This document shows, in pieces, positions 44,324 to 54,000 of a DNA stretch of 64,000 nucleotides. A program made the translations under genes and the position numbers. Each line of letters begins with the position of its first letter. The first letter of the stretch is position 1. Below the pieces are notes generated by a model. The model had not been told where the DNA came from, searched no databases, and saw only the letters and a list, made by a program, of their open reading frames with translations. Source of the DNA: Roseomonas sp. AR75 (GTDB lineage: Bacteria; Pseudomonadota; Alphaproteobacteria; Acetobacterales; Acetobacteraceae). Where the stretch lies: positions 558,001-622,000 of the forward strand of contig NZ_STGB01000002.1 of assembly GCF_005222815.1 (NCBI RefSeq). Direction: 5' to 3'.

Positions 44324-46183
44324 TCATTCGAGGGTAAGGCCCGCGCGGCGCGGCAGCGTCAGCCGGTGCAGGCTATAGGCGAGCGCCGCCGTAGCGAGGC
44401 CGGCGGGCAGCAGCAGCAGGCTCGGCGCGAGTAGCAGCACGCCGGCAGCCAGGCACAGCGCGCGCACCAGCGGATCGAGCCGACTGCCGAAGCGGCCGAA
44501 GAAGGCAGCGGCCATCAGCACGGCGCCGAGCGCGCCGCTGACGCCCGCGATGCCGATCTCCAGCGCATCGCCGCGCGCGATCAGCGCGGGGTTCAGCACG
44601 AAGAAGAAGGGCACGAGGAAGGCGACAAAGCCGAGCCGCATGCCCACCAGCGCGGTGCGGAACCAGTCGCCGCCGGAGATGTTCGCCGCGATCACGCAGG
44701 CGGTACAGGTGGGCGGCGTGACGGAGGCGAGCGTCGCCCAGTACAGCAGGAACATGTGCACCGCGACCTGGTCCAGCCCGAGCCGCACCAGCGCCGGCGC
44801 GATCAGCGCGGCGGAGAGGATGTAGGTTGCCGTGACCGGCAGCGGCGCGCCGAGCGCCAGCGGCACTACCGCCGCCACAGCCAGCGCGCCCACCAGGTTG
44901 CCCGCGCCGACCTCCACGATGATGGCGCTCACCTTGGGCGCGACGCCGGTGGTGCCGAGCAGCGTGGTGAACATCGCCACCGCGATCAGCAGCGGCGCCA
45001 CCTGCGCGATGGCGAAGCCGCCGCTGGCGAACGCCTCCAGCAGCGCCTTGCCGCGCGCCTTGAGACCGGCCGGCGTCGGTTCGGCGGCGAGGAAGAGCAG
45101 GATCGTTGTGATGCAGGCCCAGAAGCCGGCCTCGGTCAGGTCGGTGCCGCCGAACAGCAGGGTGAACAGCACGACGACGGGTGCGAGCAGCGGCAGCAGG
45201 CGCCCCGCGCGCAGCACGTCGCGCGTTGCCGGCAGGTCCGACGCAGGCACCGGCACGAGGCCGCGGCGCCGTGCCTCGAAATGCACGCCGGCGAGGATGC
45301 CGATGTAGAACAGCAGGCAGGGGATCGCCGCGTAGCCGATCACCGACAGGTAGGAGATGTTCAGGAAATCCGCCATGATGAAGGCGGCGATGCCCATGAT
45401 GGGCGGCGTGATTCCGCCGCCGGTGGAGGACATCGCCTCCACCCCGCCGGCGAAGTTGCGGTCGTAGCCGAGGCGGCGCATCAGCGGGATCGTGTAGTTT
45501 CCGGTGACGGAGACATTCGCCACCGCGCTGCCGGAGATCATGCCGAACAACGCGGAGGAGACCACCGCCACCTTCGCGGGACCGCCGACGAAGCGGCCCG
45601 CCAGCAGCAGCGCGATGTCCATGAAGGTCTGCCCGCCGCCGGTTGCCTGCAGCAGCGCGCCGAACAGGATGAACATGGCGATGAAGGTGGCGGAGGTGCC
45701 CGTGAGCGAATCGTAGATGCCGCCCGAGGACCAGGTGAGCTGTTCCAGCACATAGCCCAGCGGGAAACCCGGATGCGCCCAGATGCCGGGCATCAGCGGC
45801 CCGACGAAGACGTAGCCGAAGGCGAGCAGCACCATCACGGGGATGGCGGCGCCGCCGGCGCGCCGCGCGGCTTCCAGCACGATCAGCGCCAGCAGCGCGC
45901 CGAGCGTCAGCTCGAGCGGCCCGGCGACGCCAACCATGGAGACGATGTCCTGCCAGTTCAGGAAGACCAGCGACGTCGCCACCAGCGTCACGCCGATCAT
46001 CGCAAGGTCCAGCAGCGCCAGCGGCGGCCGGCGCGTGGCGGGCACCGCCAGCAGCATCACCGTGACGGTCAGCGCGACATGCAGCGAACGCAGCTCGAGG
46101 TCGTAGAGCCCTGCCCAGACGGGGACGACGAGCTGCACCACGGCCAGCAGCAGCGCCGCAGCGAAGGCCGCGCGCTGGCGCAT
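44324..46183 (-). CDS. TRAP transporter fused 4TM/12TM permease
   Basis: About 619 residues of a fused DctQ-DctM permease used with TAXI-type receptors. The N-terminal four helices lie within the first 180 residues, followed by the large subunit domain with GGIYDSLTGTSATFIAMFILFGALLQATGGGQTFMD, then AVANVSVTGNYTIPLMRRLGY and GGITPPIMGIAAFIMADFL. It is a sodium- or proton-coupled secondary transporter in the inner membrane. ATG 46183 is chosen, 7 bases after the receptor gene stop. Confidence 0.93.
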   Translation of the reverse strand: MRQRAAFAAALLLAVVQLVVPVWAGLYDLELRSLHVALTVTVMLLAVPATRRPPLALLDLAMIGVTLVATSLVFLNWQDIVSMVGVAGPLELTLGALLALIVLEAARRAGGAAIPVMVLLAFGYVFVGPLMPGIWAHPGFPLGYVLEQLTWSSGGIYDSLTGTSATFIAMFILFGALLQATGGGQTFMDIALLLAGRFVGGPAKVAVVSSALFGMISGSAVANVSVTGNYTIPLMRRLGYDRNFAGGVEAMSSTGGGITPPIMGIAAFIMADFLNISYLSVIGYAAIPCLLFYIGILAGVHFEARRRGLVPVPASDLPATRDVLRAGRLLPLLAPVVVLFTLLFGGTDLTEAGFWACITTILLFLAAEPTPAGLKARGKALLEAFASGGFAIAQVAPLLIAVAMFTTLLGTTGVAPKVSAIIVEVGAGNLVGALAVAAVVPLALGAPLPVTATYILSAALIAPALVRLGLDQVAVHMFLLYWATLASVTPPTCTACVIAANISGGDWFRTALVGMRLGFVAFLVPFFFVLNPALIARGDALEIGIAGVSGALGAVLMAAAFFGRFGSRLDPLVRALCLAAGVLLLAPSLLLLPAGLATAALAYSLHRLTLPRRAGLTLE

Positions 46184-46190
46184 CCCGGCC

Positions 46191-47255
46191 TCAGCGCGGG
46201 CCGGCATATTCGGGCGGGATCAGCCGGGCGGGAACGGCGATGCCCTGCTCCTTCGCGAACTGCACCACGCCGGCATGGAAGAACAGCCCCTCGATCTCCG
46301 GCGTCTGCCGGAAGGCATCGAGGATGGGATCGAGCCCGGTGGTGGGCGCGAAGGCCTGGTTGATCTCCTCCCAGCCCAGCTTCGCCGCGCGCATCACGCG
46401 GTAGCCGACATCCTGCGGCATGTTGCTGCTGGACATCACCATCACGGAGGAGCTCATCTCCTGCAGTGGGCCGACCTCCGGCAATTCGCGAATGCCGCCC
46501 TTCGGCGTCTCGATGAAGGTGTTGAGCGGATCGGCGGCCTGAAGCTGGCGCGCCTGCTCCGCGCTGAAGCCGACGACCGTCAGCGGCGTCTGGTAGTGCA
46601 GCGCAAGCGTGGCGGCGTCGAAGCGGTCATGCGGGCTGCCCTTGCCCATCGCCACGATGCGCCCGGCGCGAAGCTGGTTCGCGGTGTCCTCCAGTGAGGC
46701 CGGCGTCATGACGATGCCGGTGTTGAACACGCGGTTCGCCTCGACAATGCGCTGCATGTCGCGCGTGCCCGGCACGCCCGGCCCCATGCGCTGGCGCGCC
46801 AGGCCGGAGAAGCCTGCGATGTGGTGCTGCGCGGCGGCGTCGGCGCGGACATAGATCCGCGTGACGCTGACATTGCGCATGAACATCAGCCGCACCGCAT
46901 CCCAGGCGCCCTCGCGCTGGAAGGCGCCGCTGCCGGTGCGCACCGCCTGCGCCACGGCCGGGCTGCCGGAGACGGAGAAATCCAGCACGCGATTTTTCAT
47001 CAGCCGTGCATGGTCGAAGCCGCCGCCGCCTTCCACCGCGGTGACGCTCATCGCCGGGTCGTGCTTGCGCACCACGCCGGTCAGCGCGACCGCGAAGGCA
47101 TAGACGCTGGACGACGCGGCGACGCTGCCGAGCGAGAGGTTCTCGCGCCTGGTCATGTCGACGCTGCCCTGGGCCAAAGCAGGCCGCGCCAGGATTGCGG
47201 TGCCGGCGCCGAGCAGCAGGCGCCGCTTCAGCACGACAGAAGAGACTGGAAGCAT
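46191..47255 (-). CDS. TAXI-family TRAP transporter solute receptor
   Basis: A 354-residue periplasmic receptor with a signal peptide ([21 protein letters not shown]) and TAXI features: LSLGSVAASSSVYAFAVAL, VTAVEGGGGFDHARLMKN and DTANQLRAGRIVAMGKG. It delivers an organic acid to the fused permease encoded just downstream. The gene starts 19 bases after the RpiR regulator gene, so regulator and transporter are probably one transcript. Confidence 0.92.
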   Translation of the reverse strand: MLPVSSVVLKRRLLLGAGTAILARPALAQGSVDMTRRENLSLGSVAASSSVYAFAVALTGVVRKHDPAMSVTAVEGGGGFDHARLMKNRVLDFSVSGSPAVAQAVRTGSGAFQREGAWDAVRLMFMRNVSVTRIYVRADAAAQHHIAGFSGLARQRMGPGVPGTRDMQRIVEANRVFNTGIVMTPASLEDTANQLRAGRIVAMGKGSPHDRFDAATLALHYQTPLTVVGFSAEQARQLQAADPLNTFIETPKGGIRELPEVGPLQEMSSSVMVMSSSNMPQDVGYRVMRAAKLGWEEINQAFAPTTGLDPILDAFRQTPEIEGLFFHAGVVQFAKEQGIAVPARLIPPEYAGPR

Positions 47256-47274
47256 GGTCTTGGTCCTCCCCCGT

Positions 47275-48132
47275 TCAGCTTCGCTGGAAATAGGCGTGTT
47301 CTTCCGCCACGGCCTCGAAATCCTGCAGGGCGCGCAGCGCACCGGCGCGATCGGCGGCTGCGACCTCCTCGATCAGCGCGTTCAGCAGGATCAGCGGCGC
47401 AGCGTGGAAGGCGACGAAGGAAGCGGACTCGGCGGCGACATGCAGACCGATCTCGCCCTTCAAGTCGGAGAAGGGGCTGTCGGTGACGACGACGCGCCGC
47501 ACGCCGCGGCGGCGCGCGAAATCCAGCACCGCCACCAGCGCACGCAGGTAGCGCGGGAAGCCGATCACCACCACCGCGTCACGGTGATCCATGCGGCCGA
47601 GACGGTCCGTCGCCTCGGTGTCTGCGGTCAGCGACCGTGAGACGTCGAGCCCGAGCTTGTCCAGCGCGAACCACAGGTGGAAGGCGAGCGGCGCGGTGGC
47701 GCGCGCGCCGACCACCAGCACGCGCCGCGCGCCGCGCAGCACGCCGGCGGCCTCGGCCAGCGCGGCGCCGTCCTGCATCTCCGGCAGGCGCGCGATGTTC
47801 TCCATTTCCTTGCGCATCACCCGCGCCAGGGCACCGCCATCGGCCGTGGAAGGCGGCGCCGCGCGGCTCAGCCGGTCGGTGCCCTTGAGATCGGCGCGCA
47901 CCATGCGCCGTACCTCCTGCTGCAGGGCAGGATAGCCGCTGAAGCCGAGCGCATTGGCGAAGCGCACCACCGTCGCCTCGCTCACCCCCACCGCGCGGGC
48001 CAGGTCGGCGACGGTGGAGAAGGCCACGGCCTGGTAGTTGCCGGCGACATGCCGCGCCAGCGCGCGCTGCGCTGGGGAGAGGTCCCCGGCACGATCCTCG
48101 ATCAGCTTCACCAGCGGGACGACGGCATTCAT
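47275..48132 (-). CDS. MurR/RpiR-family transcriptional regulator
   Basis: A 285-residue regulator: helix-turn-helix near residues 20-65 (AFSTVADLARAVGVSEATVVRFANALGFSGYP), then a SIS domain near 125-255 (RRVLVVGARATAPLAFHLWFAL) that senses a phosphosugar or another small anion. It heads the TAXI-TRAP-AtuA-DUF4387 operon. An inverted repeat lies 27-62 bases before its start and is the likely operator, so it should control its own operon and perhaps the divergent DUF302 gene. Confidence 0.93.
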   Translation of the reverse strand: MNAVVPLVKLIEDRAGDLSPAQRALARHVAGNYQAVAFSTVADLARAVGVSEATVVRFANALGFSGYPALQQEVRRMVRADLKGTDRLSRAAPPSTADGGALARVMRKEMENIARLPEMQDGAALAEAAGVLRGARRVLVVGARATAPLAFHLWFALDKLGLDVSRSLTADTEATDRLGRMDHRDAVVVIGFPRYLRALVAVLDFARRRGVRRVVVTDSPFSDLKGEIGLHVAAESASFVAFHAAPLILLNALIEEVAAADRAGALRALQDFEAVAEEHAYFQRS

Positions 48133-48158
48133 GCGGAGGGTCGTGGCGTCTCATGAAG

Positions 48159-48194
48159 TGGATATTTCATCAGCTTCCATGAATGAAATTTCCA
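48159..48194. promoter_or_regulatory. inverted-repeat operator of the RpiR regulator
   Basis: TGGATATTTCAT (48159-48170) and ATGAAATTTCCA (48183-48194) are inverted copies with one mismatch in 12, separated by 12 bases. The region is far more AT-rich than its surroundings and lies between the regulator gene and the divergent DUF302 gene. Confidence 0.65.
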
Positions 48195-48211
48195 TGTCAA
48201 GCACGGCGTCC

Positions 48212-48237
48212 GTAACCTTCCTCGCAAGCCGGCCGAA
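48212..48237 (+). promoter_or_regulatory. SigF-type promoter of the DUF302-YeeE-TauE operon
   Basis: GTAACC, a 16-base spacer and CGAA equal the Caulobacter SigF consensus as I recall it. The start of transcription would fall near 48245, leaving a short leader with a GAAGGAG ribosome site before ATG 48273. The same motif with the same first spacer bases (TTCCT) precedes the sigF gene of this window. Confidence 0.65.
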
Positions 48238-48272
48238 TGCGCCGCATCGCCCGCCAGCGAAGGAGCGCCCGC

Positions 48273-48770
48273 ATGCCCCTCCCCGCCCCGCCATCCCTCG
48301 CGCGCCGCGCCTCCCTGGCGCTTGTCGCGCTCTGGCCGATGCTGCGGCCGGCGACGGCCGCGGCGCAGGATGGCGGCCTCGTCACCCTGCCGAGCGCGCA
48401 TGCCGTCCGCCCCACGCTGGACCGCTTTGCCACGGCAGTACGGCAGGAAGGCTGGGTGGTGTTCGGCGAGGTGGACCACGCCGCCGCGGCCCGGCAGGCC
48501 GGTCTGACGCTGCCTGCGCGCACCGTGGTGCTGTTCGGCAATCCGCGCGCGGGCACCGGCGCGATGGCGCAACAGCCCACGCTGGCACTGGACCTGCCGA
48601 TGCGCGTGCTGGTCTGGGAGGATGCCGCCGGCCGCGTCTTCGTCACGCGCAGCACCGGCGCCGACATCGCGCGCCGAGTCTTCGCACGGCACGGCATCAC
48701 CGTGCCGCCCGATCAGCAGGCGATGACGGAGGCGCTGCTGGACCGCCTGGTGCGCCAGGCCGCCGGCTGA
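48273..48770 (+). CDS. DUF302 domain exported protein
   Basis: A 165-residue protein with a signal sequence (SLALVALWPMLRPATAAAQ) and a DUF302 domain: VRPTLDRFATAVRQEGWVVFGEVDHAAAARQAGL, VVLFGNPRAGT and LPMRVLVWED, followed by the terminal helix. DUF302 proteins bind small ligands in a beta-sheet dimer; their role is unclear but they often accompany sulfur-compound genes. It is the first gene of a run with YeeE/YedE and TauE, 1 base before the former. Confidence 0.88.
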   Translation: MPLPAPPSLARRASLALVALWPMLRPATAAAQDGGLVTLPSAHAVRPTLDRFATAVRQEGWVVFGEVDHAAAARQAGLTLPARTVVLFGNPRAGTGAMAQQPTLALDLPMRVLVWEDAAGRVFVTRSTGADIARRVFARHGITVPPDQQAMTEALLDRLVRQAAG

Positions 48771-48771
48771 A

Positions 48772-49878
48772 ATGTCCACCGGCGCGGCCCGCACGCGCGT
48801 CAATGCCGGCGCGCTAATCGTCGGGCTGGGCGCCGTGCTGGCCACGGCGGCGACGCTGCCGGGCCTGCCCGATGCCGCCTTGCCCGGCGTCTTCGCCGTG
48901 GCGCTGCTGCTCGGTGCCGCCTTCGTGCTGCTGGATTTCGGCTTCGCCGGCGGCTTCCGCGCGCTGCTGGTCGAGGGCGATGGCCGCGCGCTCGCCGCGA
49001 CCTTCGTCATTCCCGCCATCGTTGCGCCGGTCATCGTGCCGATGGCGGCGCTGCTGCCGGAATACGGCCGCTTCGTCGCCCCGATCGGGCTGCCACTGAT
49101 CCTGGGCGCCATGATCTTCGGCATCGGCATGCAGATCGCCAATGGCTGCGGCTCCGGTGTGCTGGTCGCGGCCGGCCAGGGCTCGCGTCGGATGTGGGTG
49201 GCGCTGCCCTTCTTCTGCCTCGGCGGCGTGATCGGCAGCCTGCTGCTGCCGATGGGCCTCGCCTTGCCCGATCTCGGCACGGTGGATCTGGTCGAGGAGT
49301 TCGGCCCCTGGCGTGCGCTGCTGCTGACCGAGGCGCTGCTCGCCGCCGGCGCGCTGCTGATCCTGCGCGGCGCGCGGCCGGAGATGCAACGGCTTCGCGC
49401 TGCCGCAGCGATCGGGTTTCTGGCGGCGCTGCTGTTCCTCGCCTCTGGCCTGCCCTGGGGCATCACCACGGGACTGACGCTCTGGGGCGCCAAGACCGTG
49501 CAGGCGGTCGGGATCGATCTCACCCGCTTCGCCTTCTGGGCGGAGGGCTGGAGCCGCGCGGCGCTGCACGGGCCGGCGCTCGCCTCGCATTCCTCGCTGG
49601 CCGATCTCGGCCTGCTGCTGGGCGCGCTTGTCGCGGCGGCGGCGGCGGGCGGGCTGCGGCATGGCGTGCCGCTCGGCCGGCGCGGCACGGCGGGTGCGGT
49701 GCTGGGCGGGTTGCTGATGGGGATCGGCGCGCGGCTGTCCTTCGGCTGCAATGTCGGCGCCTTCATCGGCGGCGCCGGCTCGGCCAGCCTGCACGGCTTC
49801 GTATGGCTGCTGGCGGTGCTGCCGGGCTGCTGGATCGGCATCCGTCTGCGTCCGTTGTTCGGCCTCCCCCGCCGCTGA
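48772..49878 (+). CDS. YeeE/YedE family sulfur-compound transporter
   Basis: A 368-residue membrane protein with about ten helices. Two cysteine signatures in similar positions of the two halves, NGCGSGV near residue 125 and FGCNVGAF near residue 325, mark the YeeE/YedE (TsuA-like) fold, in which conserved cysteines relay thiosulfate or related sulfur species through the membrane. It lies between the DUF302 and TauE genes, so a role in moving reduced sulfur is likely. Confidence 0.9.
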   Translation: MSTGAARTRVNAGALIVGLGAVLATAATLPGLPDAALPGVFAVALLLGAAFVLLDFGFAGGFRALLVEGDGRALAATFVIPAIVAPVIVPMAALLPEYGRFVAPIGLPLILGAMIFGIGMQIANGCGSGVLVAAGQGSRRMWVALPFFCLGGVIGSLLLPMGLALPDLGTVDLVEEFGPWRALLLTEALLAAGALLILRGARPEMQRLRAAAAIGFLAALLFLASGLPWGITTGLTLWGAKTVQAVGIDLTRFAFWAEGWSRAALHGPALASHSSLADLGLLLGALVAAAAAGGLRHGVPLGRRGTAGAVLGGLLMGIGARLSFGCNVGAFIGGAGSASLHGFVWLLAVLPGCWIGIRLRPLFGLPRR

Positions 49879-49917
49879 GTCTTGCCAGCCGCGCCGCGTG
49901 GCGCGAGACCTTCAGGG

Positions 49918-50739
49918 GTGATCGAGTCCATCGCCGGCTATGCCTTGCCCGCCATCCTCGCGCTTGGCGCTGCCGGGGCGGCAATCGGCGCCGTCGGCGG
50001 ATTGCTCGGCATCGGCGGCGGCGTCATCGCGGTACCGGTGCTGCTGGATGTCTTCGCCGCGATCGGGGTGCCGCCGATGACGCGCCTGCCCGTCTCGGTC
50101 GGCACCGCTCACCTTGTGGTCGCACTCGCCGCGGCGCCCGCGGTTTGGGGGCATGCGCGCGCGGGCACGCTGGACAGGACGATCCTGCGCGCCTGGACGC
50201 CCGCGCTGGCGGTCGGCGGCCTGCTCGGTCTCGGCGCCGCACATGTCGTGCCGCAGGCACTTGCGCTGATCACGTTCGCGGCGCTGATGCTGCTGCTGTC
50301 GGCGCAGATGCTCGCAGGGCGCCGCCTGCGTGTGAGCAGCGACCTGCCGCGAGGCGCGGCGGGTCTGCTGGCACCGGGGCTGGTGGGGTTCCTGGCGGCG
50401 GGGCTCGGCATCGGCGCGGGCACGCTCAGCGGGCCGGTGCTGGGGCTGTTCGGCGTGCCGCTGTTGCGGGCCGTGGGCGCCGGCGCCAGCTTCAACCTGG
50501 TGATCGCCCTGCCCTCCGCGCTGCTCTTCGCGCTGGAGAAGGCACCGCCCGGTGCACCGGGCGATGCGATCGGGCAGGTGGCGTTGGCCGCGGCGGCACT
50601 GCTCGCCCTGCCGGCCATGCTCGTCGCGCCAAGCGCCGCGCGGCTGTCGCGGCGCATGCCCGACCGCGCCTTGCGCGCGCTGTTCATCGCCACGCTCCTG
50701 CTGATCGCCACCCGGGTGCTGTCCAACCTGGGCGGCTGA
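49918..50739 (+). CDS. TauE/SafE family sulfite/organosulfonate exporter
   Basis: A 273-residue inner-membrane protein with about eight helices, beginning IESIAGYALPAILALGAAG. The TauE/SafE pattern is seen in GLLGIGGGVIAVPVLL near residue 27 and GLGIGAGTLSGPVLGLFGVPLLRAVGAGASFN near residue 160. Members export sulfite or sulfoacetate. A GTG at 49918 after TTCAGG is taken as start; a TTG at 49882 is also in frame. It is the third gene of the predicted SigF-controlled operon. Confidence 0.9.
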   Translation: MIESIAGYALPAILALGAAGAAIGAVGGLLGIGGGVIAVPVLLDVFAAIGVPPMTRLPVSVGTAHLVVALAAAPAVWGHARAGTLDRTILRAWTPALAVGGLLGLGAAHVVPQALALITFAALMLLLSAQMLAGRRLRVSSDLPRGAAGLLAPGLVGFLAAGLGIGAGTLSGPVLGLFGVPLLRAVGAGASFNLVIALPSALLFALEKAPPGAPGDAIGQVALAAAALLALPAMLVAPSAARLSRRMPDRALRALFIATLLLIATRVLSNLGG

Positions 50740-51068
50740 GCCGTTTCCACACTGTCTTGAATTGGATGATTTGTTGCGCCGCCGATGTGGCCCGCCGTGC
50801 CCGTCGCGGTTGCGGAGGGTGTGGCTGGACGTTGCGTCTGCACATCGTACGGCTTTCCCGCAAGGCGCGGAAAACTGCGGCGGTTACGCGAGGAGGTCCT
50901 GCCCGCTGCGCCAGAAAGCCCAGGCAGAAGCGCAGAAAACCGCATTGTAGGGTTGTCACCCTGGTGGTGTGCAGACCCGCGTTGGCGCAATTGCCGGTTG
51001 CTGGCCGTTTCCGCGTCATGCGGTGAATAGAACGTCCGCCCGGCGATCCAACGCCGCGGCCAGGGACG
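50740..51068 (+). other. 329-base intergenic region
   Basis: No gene is supported here. The first 40 bases after the TauE stop are AT-richer. A small AGGGT-TGTC-ACCCT hairpin lies at 50949-50962. The region presumably carries the promoter of the large repeat protein downstream, but no clear -35/-10, -24/-12 or GTAACC element was found. Confidence 0.5.
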
Positions 51069-51074
51069 ATGATC

Positions 51075-54000
51075 ATGGCGATCGAGCAGATCTGGTTTGG
51101 CATCCGCGCAGTGCGGTTCGAGAGCGCCGGCACCTCCGGCCCGCAGTTCGAGCTGCTGGAATCCGCAACGGATTTCGCCATCCGCGACTTCGGCACCAAG
51201 GTGGTGGACTACACCGGCAGCGAGTGGCAGCAGCTTCTCGCCTTCACCGGCAGCGCGGCGGCGCAGCAGGCGCTGGGCATCGACCTGTCGGACGGCGTGA
51301 ACGTCGCCGCTTCGGGCCAGGTCTCCAGCAGCGGCGACCTGCGCGTCGGCCAGGGTGTGACCGCGCAGAACATCGCCGACGTCGCCGGCGGTGGTCGCGT
51401 CTTCGACGTGACAGGAACGCTCGACGAGAGCGACGACGCGGTGGCGATCACAGGGCTCGGCAAGGCCAATGCCGGGCGCCTGTCCGGCGCGAGTCTGGAA
51501 GGCAGCGAGACCGGCAACCGCGTGATGTTCTCCAACGACACCGGCTTCGGCTTCCTCAACGGCAGCGGCTTCGACCCGAATGGCGGCGCGACGCGGCTGA
51601 ACGAAGGCGACGCGATCAACTTCGAGATCAAGCAGGGCAAGGTGCTGGTCGCCGCCAGCTTCACCGTGCGCGTCGCCAATGGCGGCAGCGCCGGCGTGGT
51701 GATCGACAGCGACGGCAAGACCATCGCCGACACCAATGGCGACAAGCAGGGCGGCTGGATCCAGGACGCCTCGGCCGGCGAGCTGATGCTCGGCATGCTG
51801 ACCGATGGCGCCAAGGTGAAGATCGACTATGTCGGGCGCAGCATCAGCATCGACGACGTCGCCTTCGCCGGCGACGCCGCGGCCTTCTTCGATGCCTTCA
51901 GCGATGGTGGCGCGAAGGACCTGACCCTCGGCTCGCTGGTGAGCGGCGCGATCGGCTGGTCGGCCGACGACCTGGTGCTCTCCACCGACGACCCCGCCGA
52001 GGCGAATGCCGTGCCGCTCGCCGAAGGCTTCACCGGCGGCGTCGGCGAGGAGGATAGCGGCATCGCTGGCGCCGTGCAGGCGAGCGACGGCGACGGCGAC
52101 CTGCTGAGCTTCAGCGTCGAGGCCGGCGACGGCCCTGCGCATGGCAGCGTCGAGATCGAGGCCGGCACGGGCGCCTTCCTCTACACCCCCGACCCGGATT
52201 TCCACGGCGCCGACAGCTTCACGGTGACGATCAGAGACGGTCGCGGCGGCACCGCGCTGCAGCTTGTCGAGATCGCCGTCGCCGCGGTGAACGACGCGCC
52301 GGAGGCTGCGGCGGAGATCGCGATCGGCACGAACGAGGACGCGGCGGTCTCCTTCGACATCGCCGCCTCCGACCCCGATGGCGATCCGCTGACCTTTACC
52401 ATCGCGGTCGGCGATGGCCCCGCGCATGGCGTGGTGGACCTGGATGCGGGCAGCGGCGCGGTGACCTACACCCCCGATGCCGATTTCTCCGGCGCCGACG
52501 GCTTCACCGTCACGATCAGCGACGGGCAGGGCGGCGTCACCGCGCAATTCGTCGGCATCACCGTCGCGCCGATGAACGACGCGCCGGTGGCGCAGGGCTT
52601 CACCGGCGGCACGGGGGCGGAGGACGCGCCGATCCTCGGCAGCGTCCAGGCCTCCGACCCCGATGCCGACGACCTGGTCTTCACTGTCGAGGCGGGTGAC
52701 GGTCCCTTCAACGGCGGCGTGCTGCTCGATGGCGACAGCGGCGCCTTCACCTACACGCCCGACCCCGACTTCTTCGGCAGCGACAGCTTCACCGTGACGA
52801 TCCGCGACGGCCATGGCGGCGTGACGCTGCAGGTGGTGGAGATCGTGGTCGAGCCGACCGGCGATGCGCCGGTGGCGCAGGGCTACACCGGTGGCGTGGG
52901 CGAGGAGGACAGCTCCATCGCCGGTGACGTGAACGCCAGCGACGCCGACAACGACGCGCTGACCTACAGCATCCAGGCGGGCGACGAGCCGGCGCATGGC
53001 AGCGTGCTGCTGCTCGGCTCCACCGGCGAGTTCTGGTACTCGCCCGACACCAACTTCTCCGGCACCGACAGCTTCACCGTCACGATCAGCGACGGCAAGG
53101 GCGGCACCGCGACGCAGCTGGTGGACATCACCGTGGCCCCCGTCGCCGATCCGGCCAGCTTCACCGGCACCACCGGTGGCGATGTGATGGAAGACGGGGC
53201 GTTGATGGACGGCGGCACGCTGACCGTGATCGACCCCGATCCCGGCGAGGCCGGCTTCCTGACGCATGGCAGCCTGGCAGGTGCCTATGGCGACTTCACC
53301 TTCCTGCTCGCCACGGGGGAATGGACCTATACGCTGCGCAACGCGGATCCCGCGGTGCAGGCGCTGAACACCGGCGACAGCCTGCAGGACAGCCTGCAGG
53401 TCACCGCGCTCGACGGCACGACGACCACCATCACGGTGGACATCGCCGGCCGCGACGAGGCGTTCCTGCCGAGCCCCTTCACCGGCGCCGGCGATCCGAA
53501 CGACAACCCGCCGACGCCACCGGCACCAGGCGGCAGCTATGTGGTCTATGGCGACGGTGCGAACAACATCGCCGGCACGTCGGGCGCCGACCGGATCGAT
53601 GGCGGCGGCGGCAACGACACCATCACCGGCGGCTCCAATGCCGACGGGCTGGTCGGCGGCAACGGTGACGACAACGTCACCGGAAACACCGGGAATGACT
53701 GGATCGATGGCGGGCCGGGCAATGACGTGCTCTCCGGCGGCGGCAACGACGACGTGGTGATCGGCGGTGGCGGCAACGACACGCTGAATGGCGGCGCCGG
53801 CGGCTCCACCATGTATGGCGGCGACGACCACGACTCGCTGAACGGCAACCCGCTGCTCTATGGCGGTGCCGGCAACGACACGCTGACCGGCTCCACCAGC
53901 CTGGGCGATACGCTGTATGGCGGCTCCGGCAACGACACGATCCGAGGCCGCGGCGGCGACGACACCCTCATCGGCGGCTACGGCGCGGACACGCTGGCCG

